Assembly: GCA_001584585.1 (NCBI GenBank)
Contig: LSYV01000010.1
Coordinates: forward strand, 2,902,384-2,918,552
Origin: Gonium pectorale
Taxonomy: Eukaryota > Chlorophyta > Chlorophyceae > Chlamydomonadales > Volvocaceae
Direction: 5' to 3'
DNA: 16,169 nucleotides
The position numbers and the translations under genes were made by a program. Below, one piece after another: positions 1-9,633 of this stretch (position 1 is its first letter; each line of letters opens with the position of its first letter). The notes beneath the pieces are model-generated. The model was not told where the DNA came from. It made no database searches and was given only the letters and a program-made list of their open reading frames with translations.

Positions 1-240
1 GCACCGAGCGACAGCTGCGGCATCGGCACATGGCACCAAAGCACCGAGCGACAGCTGCGGCATCGGGACATGGCACCAAAGCACCGAGCGACAGCTGCGG
101 CATCGGGACATGGCACCAAAGCACCGAGCGACAGCTGCGGCATCGGGACATGGCACCAAAGCACCGAGCGACAGCTGCGGCATCGGGACATGGCACCAAA
201 GCACCGAGCGACAGCTGCGGCATCGGCACATGGCACTTAA
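1..240. repeat. 40-bp tandem minisatellite, six copies, open at left edge
   Basis: Six head-to-tail copies of a 40-bp unit beginning gcaccgagcgacagctgcgg and ending tggcaccaaa, at 1-40, 41-80, 81-120, 121-160, 161-200 and 201-240. Base 27 of the unit is the main variable site: c in copies 1 and 6, g in copies 2-5. The last copy also ends cttaa instead of ccaaa. The first copy starts at base 1, so the array probably continues outside the window. The unit length is not a multiple of three, so an ORF through the array reads each copy in a different frame. The array is therefore not a protein repeat. Such near-perfect copies point to recent slippage or unequal exchange. Confidence 0.97.
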
Positions 241-515
241 GGCTGGCGAGCCGCAGCAAGCCTTTGTTGCGGAGGCTGCTGCAACACAGGTCGCGCTGCT
301 CTGTACCCATGGCCCAGGCGGATGTAAAACGGGTGCGCAGTGCTGGTATGAGCGAAGGCTCGCAGGTCGCAGCAGCCATCCATCGTCCCTCGCTGCGCCG
401 CGTGTGCGTGCGGTGCGGTGGGGTCAGCGGCGACTAATGGCCCTACCCTTGACTGCCGACAGGGTGGGCGCATAGCGGCAGCCGCTACTGCCGCTGCTGC
501 TGAGCAAGGTAGTGG

Positions 516-708
516 TTGCGGACTCCACACACATAATGGAACATGAAATGCCGGGAGCCGAGCAAGATCTAGCGTGTAGGTTGGTCGAGAAATTGCATCC
601 AAGCCGACCCGTGCAACACAGGTGTACTTTGCCGTGACACAGCGTCGCACACACATGGCCAGGCAGTGCGCATGAAGTTTTTGCGGACTCCACACACATT
701 ATGGAACA
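516..708. repeat. Pair of 28-bp direct repeats 165 bp apart
   Basis: A 28-bp sequence starting ttgcggactccacacaca and ending atggaaca occurs at 516-543 and again at 681-708 with one mismatch (taatgg versus ttatgg). The repeats lie in the same orientation. The 137 bp between them show no other similarity to the flanks and no recognisable gene. This could be the remains of a longer tandem repeat or the ends of a small non-autonomous insertion. Neither can be decided here. Confidence 0.85.
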
Positions 709-1800
709 GATGACGCTGCTTGGTCGTCCACTGCCACCACCGCCGGCCCAGCGATCCCTCATCGCCCAGTGGCCATCCATCTTGCGCGGCCGCGCCGGCC
801 CCCAGCTCCGCGTGTGGGTTCATTCAGTGGGCCGCCTGACTTTAGGCAGCAGCGACAGGGACGAGCCTGCTGTGCAGCTTACATTCGTTTCAACGCTTCA
901 ATGGCTCACCGACGCGCTGCGTCATTTCAACAGCGCCAGATTGGAAATAATCTCAGAAGAAGCAAATCGTCCGTTTTCACCACCTAATGAAGGACAACCA
1001 CAACAATGCTTAAGGGCGAAATCCGCTTTGCCCTTGGCCCTTCGACCTACCCAACCGACGACACTTGGACCCAGCCGGAAAAGGGCAAGCTCCCGAACGT
1101 GACGTCAGCTCGAGGGCACAGGCACACTAGGTGCCCGGTTGCGCAGAACGGCCTTGCGTTGAAGGCGGCTTCCGTGCCCCGCGCATGCCGCGACCAATGA
1201 GCAACACCGGCATGCGGATCTAGGAATACCATACAGCGACCTGTGCCCAACGGTCCCGGACACTCCCACAGGACAGCAGATCCGGCATCACGAAGGCCGC
1301 CCCAAGTGCCCGCAGTAACTTCCAGCAGTGAGGCTACGATGCTTTGTACATGCCCACCCCATGAATATGATGAAACGCCCCAAGATCGCCTCGTTAGGAC
1401 AGCGCATTCAACTCCCTGTCGACGCATACACTCCACGGACGCGGTGGGCTCGTGACCATGGCCCCTTCCAACAGGGCGTTCTTTTGCAGCACACAGCAAA
1501 CCACGCGGCGGCGGTACTGCACGTCGTCCGCGCCACAAACCTGCCAGGTCTCATTTCCACACAGCAAAAGCAAGGCCTTAGGCCAGAACCCAGACCGAAG
1601 TTATCCTCTGCACGCCACAGCGTCACGTTTAAACGCCTAGGCTAGTTGCCAGGCGCCAAACGCACATTCCTGTGAGCTTCATACATAACGCCGTTCAATT
1701 AAGGAATCCGGTGGCCCCCAACGGACTTCTAAGGAAGGATGTGTGTTCCAACTGGACGGACAAAGGCAGCAATGCATGCCATACGTATGCAGGTCCCAAG
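709..1800. other. No supported gene
   Basis: Both strands have open frames of up to about 160 codons, the longest being minus 1047-1538. None shows a recognisable domain, and frames on opposite strands overlap freely, as expected for GC-rich noncoding DNA. No splice-linked coding segments, tRNA or clear repeat were recognised. The stretch may be old transposon debris, given the reverse-transcriptase-like segment just to its right. Confidence 0.4.
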
Positions 1801-1812
1801 CAGCGCGGTGCC

Positions 1813-1995
1813 TCATTGCCCGAGTGAAGGCCCCGTGTGCAAAGCCCTTGCAAGCTGACAGTACGGCAATACCCTCATGTGGATCATATCGTAGTGCGCA
1901 TTCAGCAACAAAGGCCACGACACGCCGTAATCGAAAGCCTCGTTGACGGAAACCAAGCAGCCTAGCCAGAAGTGAGCGACGCATGCAAGCGCCAA
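1813..1995 (-). pseudogene. Possible reverse transcriptase motif A remnant
   Basis: A 60-codon minus-strand frame contains LVSVNEAFDYGVSWPLLL. This lines up column by column with motif A of LINE-type reverse transcriptases (pattern hhDhxxAFDxVSxxLLL), including AFD, VS and LLL. The first catalytic aspartate position carries Ser, so any enzyme would be inactive. The frame has no ATG (it opens at TTG) and ends in a stop at 1813. I could not find motif B (QGxxLSP) or a YADD box at the expected distance on the same strand. This is thus at best a decayed isolated fragment. A chance resemblance in GC-rich DNA is the alternative. Confidence 0.3.
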
Positions 1996-2078
1996 AGCAT
2001 GTGCGTCAGCTAAGCCGGTCAGACATTCGTGTGTACGGTGTTCTCACCCCCGAGGTCCACCGCGCACCGCGCACCGCC

Positions 2079-2112
2079 ATTACCACCACTACCACCACCC
2101 CCACCACCATCC
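2079..2112. repeat. (CCA)n/(ACC)n imperfect microsatellite
   Basis: An imperfect trinucleotide run with units cca/acc, interrupted by cta and ccccc, on the plus strand. It is simple-sequence DNA in an otherwise gene-free stretch. Confidence 0.8.
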
Positions 2113-3447
2113 AGGCATTTTGTTGAACCCATAAGGGGATAAAGGGGATCAAGCTGATAGTTGTATAATATGAGCGCACTGCGCGTAAATGGGAAACGAC
2201 GGCCTGCCAGACCACTTTCGCCGGCCCCCAACGCGCCCAGGGTCATGCTTATAGAAACCTCGTACCCCAAAAACGCGGCCTTCTGGCCCCACACAGTGTC
2301 CGAGACTGGAGGCCGACAGCCGGGTCGTCCGGACGGCCCTCAGTCGAAGGCGCCGCTTCCCCACGCACGCCCATTGGCATGGTGCACACAAGCCGTGTTG
2401 CTTTGACAATGCTTTGACAAGTCCCTATCCTCGGCACCGCCTCGCGGCCGCGATCCCCCAACGCCGGCATCCCCAGCGTGGACCGTGGTGATACTTGGCG
2501 TGGTCGTACGTAATCTGCCGCAACCACCTCCGTACCCACAATCACAAACCGGTATGCCCACAACAGTATGTACACCTGCCCCCCCCCCGATGCCCACCAT
2601 GCGCTGTAAGCAATGTCGGGGGGGACGGTCCGGTCAGCTAACAGCACCTACCCGCCCAGCCTAGCAGCACATGCCAGGTAAGCGCCTTAACACGACGGAC
2701 GTGCTTGTAAGGTCACGAACACTGGAACTCAAACAGTTACGTGTTCTCCCCATTGCCCACCGACACCATGATGTTAAAGCACTGCTACGCAGACATACAA
2801 GATCTTCCGCACGGTATGAGATTGGCGAGGGACGGAGTCCCGTGTGAGTGGCTCCTAACTATTCACAAAGGAGCATGCGGAGGCACACACTCTCAGCTCC
2901 GCATCTGAGAACTGCTCGCAGGTTTACCAGTAACTACCCTGCCCCCCCCCAACCGTCCCGGCAACGGCGGCGCGCACCTGGCGGCTGCTGGACTTTCGGA
3001 TCGCCGACACCTTCGGGAGCCAGCGAAACGATGCAAGAACCGGCTTGGCCGCCAGACGGGACCTACGCTGCTGGCGCCCAGCTCGTCGTTGTTCATTCCC
3101 CTTTCCCTTCAATCCCCCCCTCAACCGCCATGCGCTATGAGCCAGCTGCGCTCCACCCCGCCCGCCCCGGCCTGCCCCGCCTCGGAAATCAAAGTGCAAG
3201 TCCACAAGTAAGCGCACGCTTTCAGTATGATCAGCAACGCAAATCTCAACTAGGATTCAAGGTATGGTAAGCCAACCAAACAGGATACGGCCACAGACGC
3301 CGCCCGCACCTGTGAAGGCCACGCAATGGCCCCTTCCCGCAATCACCAAGCAAACGGTTGCCTGGCATACGCAGCAACAGCGAATCGGGTTCCGTGGCGT
3401 GGGGCCACGCGGGACTCTGTTAGCATGCGGAGGCTGAAGCGTCTTCG
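2113..3447. other. No supported gene; includes the kinase 3' flank
   Basis: Short C tracts occur near 2581-2588 and 2942-2950. Open frames on both strands (for example plus 2848-3270 and minus 2249-2647) have no recognisable domains, and several open at GTG or TTG only. The part next to 3447 should hold the 3' untranslated region of the minus-strand kinase. The usual green-algal poly(A) signal TGTAA (ttaca on the plus strand) was not seen within the first several hundred bases. The transcript end therefore could not be placed. Confidence 0.4.
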
Positions 3448-6400
3448 TTAGGGCCGCCGCCGCACAGCGGCCTCATCCTGGGACCTAATGCTGCAGCAGC
3501 TGTCGGCTGAGCCTGGTGGAGCCGCTAAGGCCGCCGCGGACACCATCCGCGGCGCCTTAAGCGCACCGTCTTTCCCCCCACCGCCGGTACGGCCCAGCAT
3601 CATCTCTTGACAGCTATCGGCGACTGCATTGCTGCCTCCACGTGCGCTGACACCGCCGGGTGCGTTGCCCGTGATACTGGCGTAGAAGGAGGCAATGAGG
3701 GCCGCCGACTCGTCCGCAGCAGCGCCTTGGGTCGCTTCCACGTCCAACGGCGCCGGCGCCATGTCTGTGATGACCCGTTGGTCGCCCCAGCCTGTGACGC
3801 AGCCGCAGGTGCCTCCAGCTGAATCGGCCACAGCGCTCGCGCCAGGGTCCGAGCCAAGCCAGCCCACTGGCCGAGACGCTGCTACGGAGCATCTCTCCGC
3901 AACGTCAGGGCCCGCGGCGCGCTTGCCGGCCCCTGGGGCACCGCTGGTGGAGCAGCAGGTGGAGGGGGGACTGAAGACGGCCGCGTGGTCAGGGGACGAG
4001 CCGGCGGGCGGGTGGGCGTCCAAAGTCGGCGTGGGACCGTCGCCGCTTGTTGCGTTGGCGGAGGCGCCGGCGTTGACGACAGCGTCTGCGGAGCCTGCTG
4101 CCGCAGCGTCACTGTCGTCAGCACCGCTGTCCTCACCAGCCGCGGGCGCAGGCTGCAGGCCCCGGGGGACAAAGGCGTGGGTAGCGAGGGCGGTTAGAAA
4201 GCCGTGCGGCACAATGGTGTCCCGCAAGCATGGTCTCGTTGTCTAATCACAAGTAGTACAGACAGGTGGACGCGCCCGCACGAACTCTTGGTGACCATGT
4301 TGCAGATCAGGCGGCATGGGTTGTCCCCGTATGGGTGCCGTGCCCGGGGGCGGCTTCCAGCTTCCCAATGCCCGAGTGGGCTGCAAGGGGCCAAAGGCGT
4401 CGCCCAAAGCGCAGGCTCGCCAGGCTCGACTTGACGTAGAGGAGTCGCAAGGAAGAAGCACCAAGCAAAGCAGAGCGGCGCTTGTGGCAATGCAAACGCA
4501 GCGGGCGATACCTCCCCCGGCAAACAACCGCTGCCCCCCAAAGCGGTAGTTTGCCCAAATTGATAGCACACAGGCGCACCTACCACTTCGCTGGGAGTGG
4601 CGGCCGCCTCCGCCTCTGCCGCAGCGGCCCTCGCCTCAGCCTCCTGCTTTTGGCGCAGACCGTCGTCCTGCGGTGCAGTGATGGGAACGGACAATTGCCT
4701 CGGTATGACTGACCCAGGGGCCAAGCCCCAGCAAACATCTGCGTCAGCAGTTGTCTTCAATTGAGAGCTTTGCCGCTCACAACCACCCACGCACCCGCAG
4801 CTCCTCCTCCAGCTCCACCAGCTCCGCCTCCAGCTCCCGAAAGGTGGGCCGCTCCCCGGGTTCGGCCGCCAGGCACCGCCGTCCCAGAGCGCACAGCTCG
4901 GGCCACTCGGCGTCCGGCCACTCGGGCCGCATGCCGTCCTTACTTACGCCCATCATTATTTGGACTGGGGTAGCGGAGATGGGTTCAAGTTTGTCTTAGC
5001 AAACGGGAGGGGACCACATCGGGAATGGAGCAAACCCAATAAGGAGGTCAGCTGTACATCCCGCCTAGCGGTGCGGGCTGTCCGCCGGAGCGGCTCAAAG
5101 GATGGACTGCAATGCACATCGCCGTCTGCCCTCCCTAAACGAAAAGTGCGGCGGTGTATCTGCAGGCAACGAGCCCGCCCGGTGAGAGGGCCGCACCTGC
5201 ATTGAGCTTCGGGTAGGGCCGCTGCCCAGTCAGCATCTCCCACAGCGTCATGCCGAACGAGTAAACCTGCGTGCGGGAGGGACCGGGCATGTGCGGCCGT
5301 CGGCGGGCAGCCAGAGCAGCCGTCTTTACTCGTGATCCCGAAGATAGTGACGACCCACGGGTCAGCGGGCCCTGCCCAACAGCATGGAGAGGTCCAAAGC
5401 GCGCTCAGCTTGGGCGTCTAGTCCATTACCGGTAAGTGCTGCCTTGTTACGAATATCCCATTCACCAACAGCACAAGTCGCACACCTGCCATCAACGCAG
5501 CGAAAACCTTTCAGACATGCAGTGGCCCTGTGCATGGCCCCTGAGCCCGCCCGCCCGACCGCCCGCCCGACCGCCCGCCCGACCGCCCCGCTCACGTCCG
5601 AGGGCTTCCCGTGGATGCTGTGGAAGCTCTCGGGACTGGCATACGCGGCCGTGCCTTCGCGGGCGGGAAAATGACGAGCTTCAGAGTGAGGAGGAGGCGA
5701 GGCGGATTGGTGATTACGACGGAAAGGATAACGGCCATGGCGGGAGGCCAAACGGCAGGAGAATTTACGGGGCAGTGGCGCCTCTGCCATGTCGAGGGCC
5801 ACAGGCCGACGGCGCTCGTGCAGCTGGCGTCGACCCTGCATGCATGGACCCCACAGCCGCGATGCATTCATCACTTTCCCCACGTTCCGCCTCGCCCGCC
5901 TGCCCAACCCGCACTCTCCCTCACTCACCCCACTTGGACGACTCCACTCGGCTGGTATTGCCCAGCAGGTGCGACATCCCGAAGTCCGCCACCTGCGATG
6001 CGCGACCGAGCAAATGGCATGCTCAACGTCCCAAATAGGTACACGACGAAGTAAGCTATGCAATACACCGGTAACCGGTGATGCCAGTCGGCAGCGGGCA
6101 GAAACGAGGAGGCCACGGCCTGCTAGACGGCCAGGGCGCAGGCCCTCCGGTTGATCCCAGCCAAAATGCCTCCCGCCTCAACGGGGCAAGATCATGCCCC
6201 TCACCGGCCCTGAGACCGCGCCTGCCAACCTGTCCCGGCAGCCACCCAATACCACCCAATACCCGATAAGCCCACGCACCTTGGCCTCGAAGCCCCGGCG
6301 GTCCTTCTTAGAGCGGCCCAGCAGCACGTTGGCGGGCTTGAGGTCACCTGCGGTGGGTTTACGGGGTGGTGGTGGTGGTGGTGGTGGGATTGGGAGCCAT

Positions 6401-8947
6401 TCTCGGTTTTCGGGAGGGGGGCGGCACGGTCAGCGTGCGGAAGCAAGCAGGGGGGGGGGCGCATCTCTCCGAGGATCGGAGGGATGCGGGTTTCGATAAA
6501 GCGATGAATGGGATTCAGATGGGGTTTTGAATGCCACAGCCAAAGCAATGTCTCGGTCGATTGAGCGATTGGCCGCTGGCTGGCGCGCTTCCCTGCGTCC
6601 GGCCGTCGCGCCAGCTTGACGGACGCTCTTATACAAACGTACGCCTCCTTGTCCACCTCATCGCGCACAGGCACAAGTCGCCCGCTACGTCTCCAGGCCC
6701 GCTCCCGTTTACGACCACCTGCGCCAGGCTGTGCGCGCAGTGCTGTTGAGACCCGGAGGTGGGCAGCTCCCGACGCCAGCCAGACCCCGGCACCACGCTG
6801 GTGGTCAGCGGGCATGGTCTCAGCACGGCTTGCATTCCGAGCAAGCCCATGATGTCCCTGACCGAACGCGCAAGCCATGCGTCGTGCCGGCCACACACCC
6901 ACCGTGCAGCACGTCGACGCTGTGCAGGTGGATCATGCCCCGGACGACCTCGGCGGCGGTGCGCAGCAGCACACGGCGGGCCACGCGCGCGCTCCAGTGG
7001 CCCGGCTTGGCGGAGAACAGCCCCTGCTCGATAGCGCGTTGCAGGTTGCCCGCGCCGCAGTACTCTGCAGCAGCAGGAGGGGAGCGAGGCGCAATAACAG
7101 CAGAGCGGGGATGAGGTAGTGTCCACGGGTGTGCAGGGGGGAAGCGAGGGGGACAATGAAAAACCAAGGTGTCTACATGCGCAATACGGACCGTCGGGCG
7201 GCAGTAACGGCAGAGGACTCTAATAGGAGGGGATGGCTGGGCGCTGTGCATGCAAATGGGGGCGCATTCATCATGCCGTTCGTTTGTTGCTGTTGCCTGG
7301 ACAGTCGCCCCATGCTGCCGCCCAGGGCCAAATACACTCCCAGCCGAGCCGTTTGGACAGAGCGGGAGCTCCGATTCGTCACCACCTCGCAGTCTCATGT
7401 GGACACGCACAGGGGGCACCAGACGCGCAGCATGCGCGGCGCGCTGAGCGACACACCACTCTGTAGTGCACCAAACCTCTACACCCTCTGGAACCCCCGC
7501 ATGCTCTCAACACGCCGCGAGCGAGCCCGGCCGGGTGTGTGGGCAAGCCCGTCCATCCACGTGACGTATGCCTCACCTTGCACCAGCATGACGAGGCACT
7601 TGCCGCCCACCGCGCCCACCCGCATCATCACCTCCCGCCAGCCCTGCCGCTCGTGGCGGACCATGCGGGGGGCGCCCATGCCGTCGTCTGGGGGGCAGGG
7701 TTTCAGGGGGTGATCAGGGTTGTTGCTAAGATCACAACGTGTTGAACTATCGTTGCATTCCTCAATGCGCTTCTTCGCCTCCCAAAGCCGTAGCCCTGCA
7801 CAGACCCAAGTTTCGGGGCAGCTTCAAGATCAACATTTCTTTGAGGACGCTCCGCAGGCACCGCAGCGGCTTCATCGCCCGGCTATATACTGCAGTCCAG
7901 TCGCAGTACCCGTCTGTCTATGCGAGCCCGTTCTGGCCTTTCTCAATTCACGCACCTGACTCCAGGTCTAGCAAGATATCCCGGGAAGGGCGGCGGGGTG
8001 GCGCGGCTGCGGATGGCTCTGAGTATATCCAGTTCACGTACTCGGAGTTCATTTGAGTACCACGGGCGACGTAGGTCTGTACAACCTGTACGGCACCACG
8101 ATGAAGAGCGTGGGGCGAGACCAGTCGTTGCTTGGGCGGATGTCAGGCAGGATGCGACCCGGCTTGACCAACTGGTGAGAGCAAGCCCGCAAACACGCCA
8201 TGCCTTCTGCGCGAGGCTCTCGTGAGCACCTCTCGTGCTTACGTGTGGATGGCGCAGCTGTGTCCCCAGCAGCGCCTCCCGCAGCGCCACCCGGTCAAAT
8301 GTGTTGGTGACGGCCAGCTTGACCGCCACCTCGCCCCCCTGGTACACGCCTGCGAGCGAGACCGGCAACATGACAGTGGGGTAACCACACCTGTATCCTT
8401 AGTGAACTGCTGCATGCTTGCAGAGAGATCAACAAAGGGCCCGTAGGGCTGGGGTCTCAGACAAACACCAACCTCTGTACACGACGCCGTAAGCGCCTGC
8501 ACCGACGTGGGAGAGTACTTGCACATCTCGCGTCATCTCTTCCGGTGACTGCGCGTTAGGTAAAGAAGCAAGGTGTTGAGGGTCGCTCGGGTGTAGAGTG
8601 GACGTTTGTCATACTCTTGCCTGGAATATGGCGTCCTCAGTCTGTAACACTGCAGGGAAGAGCGTATTTGCCCTCACGATAGAGCGCACTGCGCTGCCCG
8701 CGCTGGCCCGCGAATGAAGGATGGTCGTCGCCGCTTGCTGAGCTGCAGCGCCTTGCCTCTCGACACGCGCCTTAGCTGGTCCAGCAGCAGCTGTTGTGTC
8801 ATCGAAGCCCGTCAGCACGCCGCTCGCGCGGAAGGAGTCTCCGGGCGCAGCGGGAGATGAGAGATGAGGCACATGGCTGAGCTGCCCTCGGTCAGCGCGT
8901 AATTTCGATTCTGGCTCACTGCTGCCCTTAAAGCAGACGTTTCCCAT
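3448..8947 (-). CDS. Predicted N-myristoylated Ser/Thr (TKL-like) protein kinase, 13 exons, 712 aa
   Basis: ATP-dependent protein kinase, probably membrane-tethered; its substrate is unknown. Exons in order: 8615-8947, 8473-8548, 8243-8349, 7956-8085, 7577-7687, 6903-7064, 6280-6347, 5929-5992, 5596-5654, 5197-5266, 4795-4964, 4584-4667, 3448-4152. All introns are GT-AG and every junction keeps frame. The start MGNVCFKG was chosen over an in-frame upstream ATG (9055) because Gly2/Cys5 fit myristoylation and palmitoylation. Visible motifs: glycine loop GAGAYGVV (127-134), VAVK Lys147, alpha-C Glu161, a Pro/Arg-rich insert (about 193-230), hinge VQEYC with Gln252 as gatekeeper, HGDLKPAN (Asp308, Asn313), DFG 332-334, SPE 357-359, DVYSFG (370-375) and GERPTF. 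HRD is HGD, so this is a non-RD kinase. An acidic Leu/Glu-rich helix (about 433-450) and an Ala/Glu-rich segment (451-478) follow, then an Ala/Gly/Ser-rich tail (479-712). The kinase assignment is firm. Exon 1's end and the last two exons are less certain. Confidence 0.9.
4153..4583 (-). other. Kinase intron 12 (431 bp)
   Basis: Donor gtaggt follows a GTG codon at 4584-4586. The acceptor chosen is cctgcag at 4153-4159, leading in phase 0 into the open C-terminal exon. Other AG dinucleotides upstream (up to about 4227) would also enter the same open frame, so the exact start of the last exon could differ by up to about 25 residues. The intron's length and the lack of conserved sequence in this tail make this the least certain junction. 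Confidence 0.5.
4668..4794 (-). other. Kinase intron 11 with early in-frame stop if retained
   Basis: Donor gtgcgt and acceptor accgcag. If this 127-bp intron is not removed, translation adds five residues (VRGWL) and stops at a TGA at 4777-4779. The result would be a kinase of about 455 residues lacking the C-terminal tail. Splicing is preferred because the donor matches the others in this gene and the next open segment continues the Ala/Glu-rich helix in frame. Confidence 0.6.
5551..5586. repeat. 12-bp GC-rich tandem repeat inside kinase intron 9
   Basis: Three perfect copies of ccgcccgaccgc on the plus strand, lying a few bases inside the 5' end of intron 9 (5267-5595) on the minus strand. 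The array begins about 9 bp after the donor gtgagc at 5595. The transcript would read it as a G-rich tract close to the 5' splice site. Confidence 0.9.
6365..6388. repeat. (GGT)n microsatellite in kinase intron 6
   Basis: About seven uninterrupted GGT units on the plus strand, near the 3' end of intron 6 (6348-6902). On the transcribed (minus) strand this is an ACC run 17-40 bases before the acceptor, where the polypyrimidine tract would be expected. Confidence 0.9.
8549..8614 (-). other. Kinase intron 1, donor ambiguous (GT or GC)
   Basis: A 66-bp intron with acceptor ctaacgcgcag before the SPEEMTRDV exon. Two donors fit the frame. One is gtatga at 8614, giving exon 1 an extra Ala-Arg. The other is gcaaga at 8620, preceded by cag, which matches the GC-AG class of introns. 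Both keep the kinase in frame, so only a transcript can decide. Confidence 0.6.
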
Positions 8948-8979
8948 TAGTTCCAGACACTGTGACTGTCCTTTCTTTG

Positions 8980-9008
8980 CTCTATAAAACCTGCCGAGGT
9001 ATAATCTT
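8980..9008. promoter_or_regulatory. AT-rich TATA-like motifs upstream of the kinase
   Basis: The plus strand carries tctataaaac at 8981-8990 and ggtataatc near 8999-9007. Read on the minus strand the first is gttttatagag, 34-44 bp before the kinase ATG. The consensus TATAAAA itself faces the other way. Use as a kinase TATA box would leave almost no 5' untranslated region, so this is only a weak candidate. Confidence 0.2.
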
Positions 9009-9633
9009 TGCACTGTACAATGCACCAGAAGGGACACACGGCCAAGCACGCCCATGAATTAATCACTCAAGCCGCCGTACATACGTTTCTTTGTGACGTG
9101 CCAAGTGCTGCTTTGTGTAAGAGCTTGACCACAAGCACGAGGTCTCCGTCACTTTGCATGGGGGATATGACTGATCAATCTACTAATGCCTGCGACGTCG
9201 CGACCTAATGCCTGCGTCATTGCTCAAGATTAAGCGCACTCATAGAACTTGGTTGGGTTGATCCCTAAGGTTGCAGAAGCTTGCAGTGTGCTGCTGCGTC
9301 CTCGCACTGCCGATTGCTTTGACTATACAGCCTTGTTGTAGAGAACGTTACTTACACGAGCAAAGTTCTGGGGCTTCAAGGCCCATGGGTCTACCCCTTT
9401 TTGCACATGGTGGGTGGCGGCGGGGCCCAGCGCCCTTGTTCACTCCGGCCCCCGCGGCCCGCAATCAGTTGCGGGTGACTCGTGTGGGTAGGCTCTTGTG
9501 GCCCGGCGAGCGCGTAATTTACTGGCCTCGTATTTGATTGCGCGCCGCGTTGCCGCGCTAATGACGAGAAATCTGCAGAGAAAGAGGGAGCCGGCCCCTA
9601 CGGCCCGCCGCTAACGACGCCAACGCGGGTACG
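9009..9633. other. No supported gene; 5' flank of the kinase
   Basis: Intergenic sequence between the kinase start and a weak plus-strand ORF. An 88-codon frame at 9271-9537 starts with a hydrophobic run but opens at TTG, not ATG. I do not call it. No repeats or RNA genes were recognised. Regulatory sites for the kinase are likely to lie here but cannot be pinpointed. Confidence 0.4.

Noticed and set aside
1..240. Tandem array as a CRISPR array
   Set aside because: The 40-bp units are directly adjacent with no variable spacers.
237..695. 152-codon minus-strand open frame overlapping the minisatellite edge
   Set aside because: No domain; crosses a 28-bp repeat; overlaps equally long frames on both strands, as expected in GC-rich noncoding DNA.
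1047..1538. 163-codon minus-strand open frame
   Set aside because: Composition rich in Gly, Arg and Trp with no recognisable motif; no splice-linked neighbours found.
3695..4246. 183-codon plus-strand open frame
   Set aside because: Antisense shadow of the Ala/Gly-rich C-terminal exon of the kinase.
5362..6063. 233-codon minus-strand open frame
   Set aside because: Contains one real kinase exon (5596-5654), but most of it is intron read in frame; superseded by the spliced model.
6201..6902. 233-codon minus-strand open frame
   Set aside because: Contains kinase exon 7 (6280-6347) only; the rest is intron with a His run from the GGT repeat.
9271..9537. Plus-strand frame with a hydrophobic start
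   Set aside because: Opens at TTG, not a normal start in a nuclear eukaryotic gene, and has no recognisable domain.
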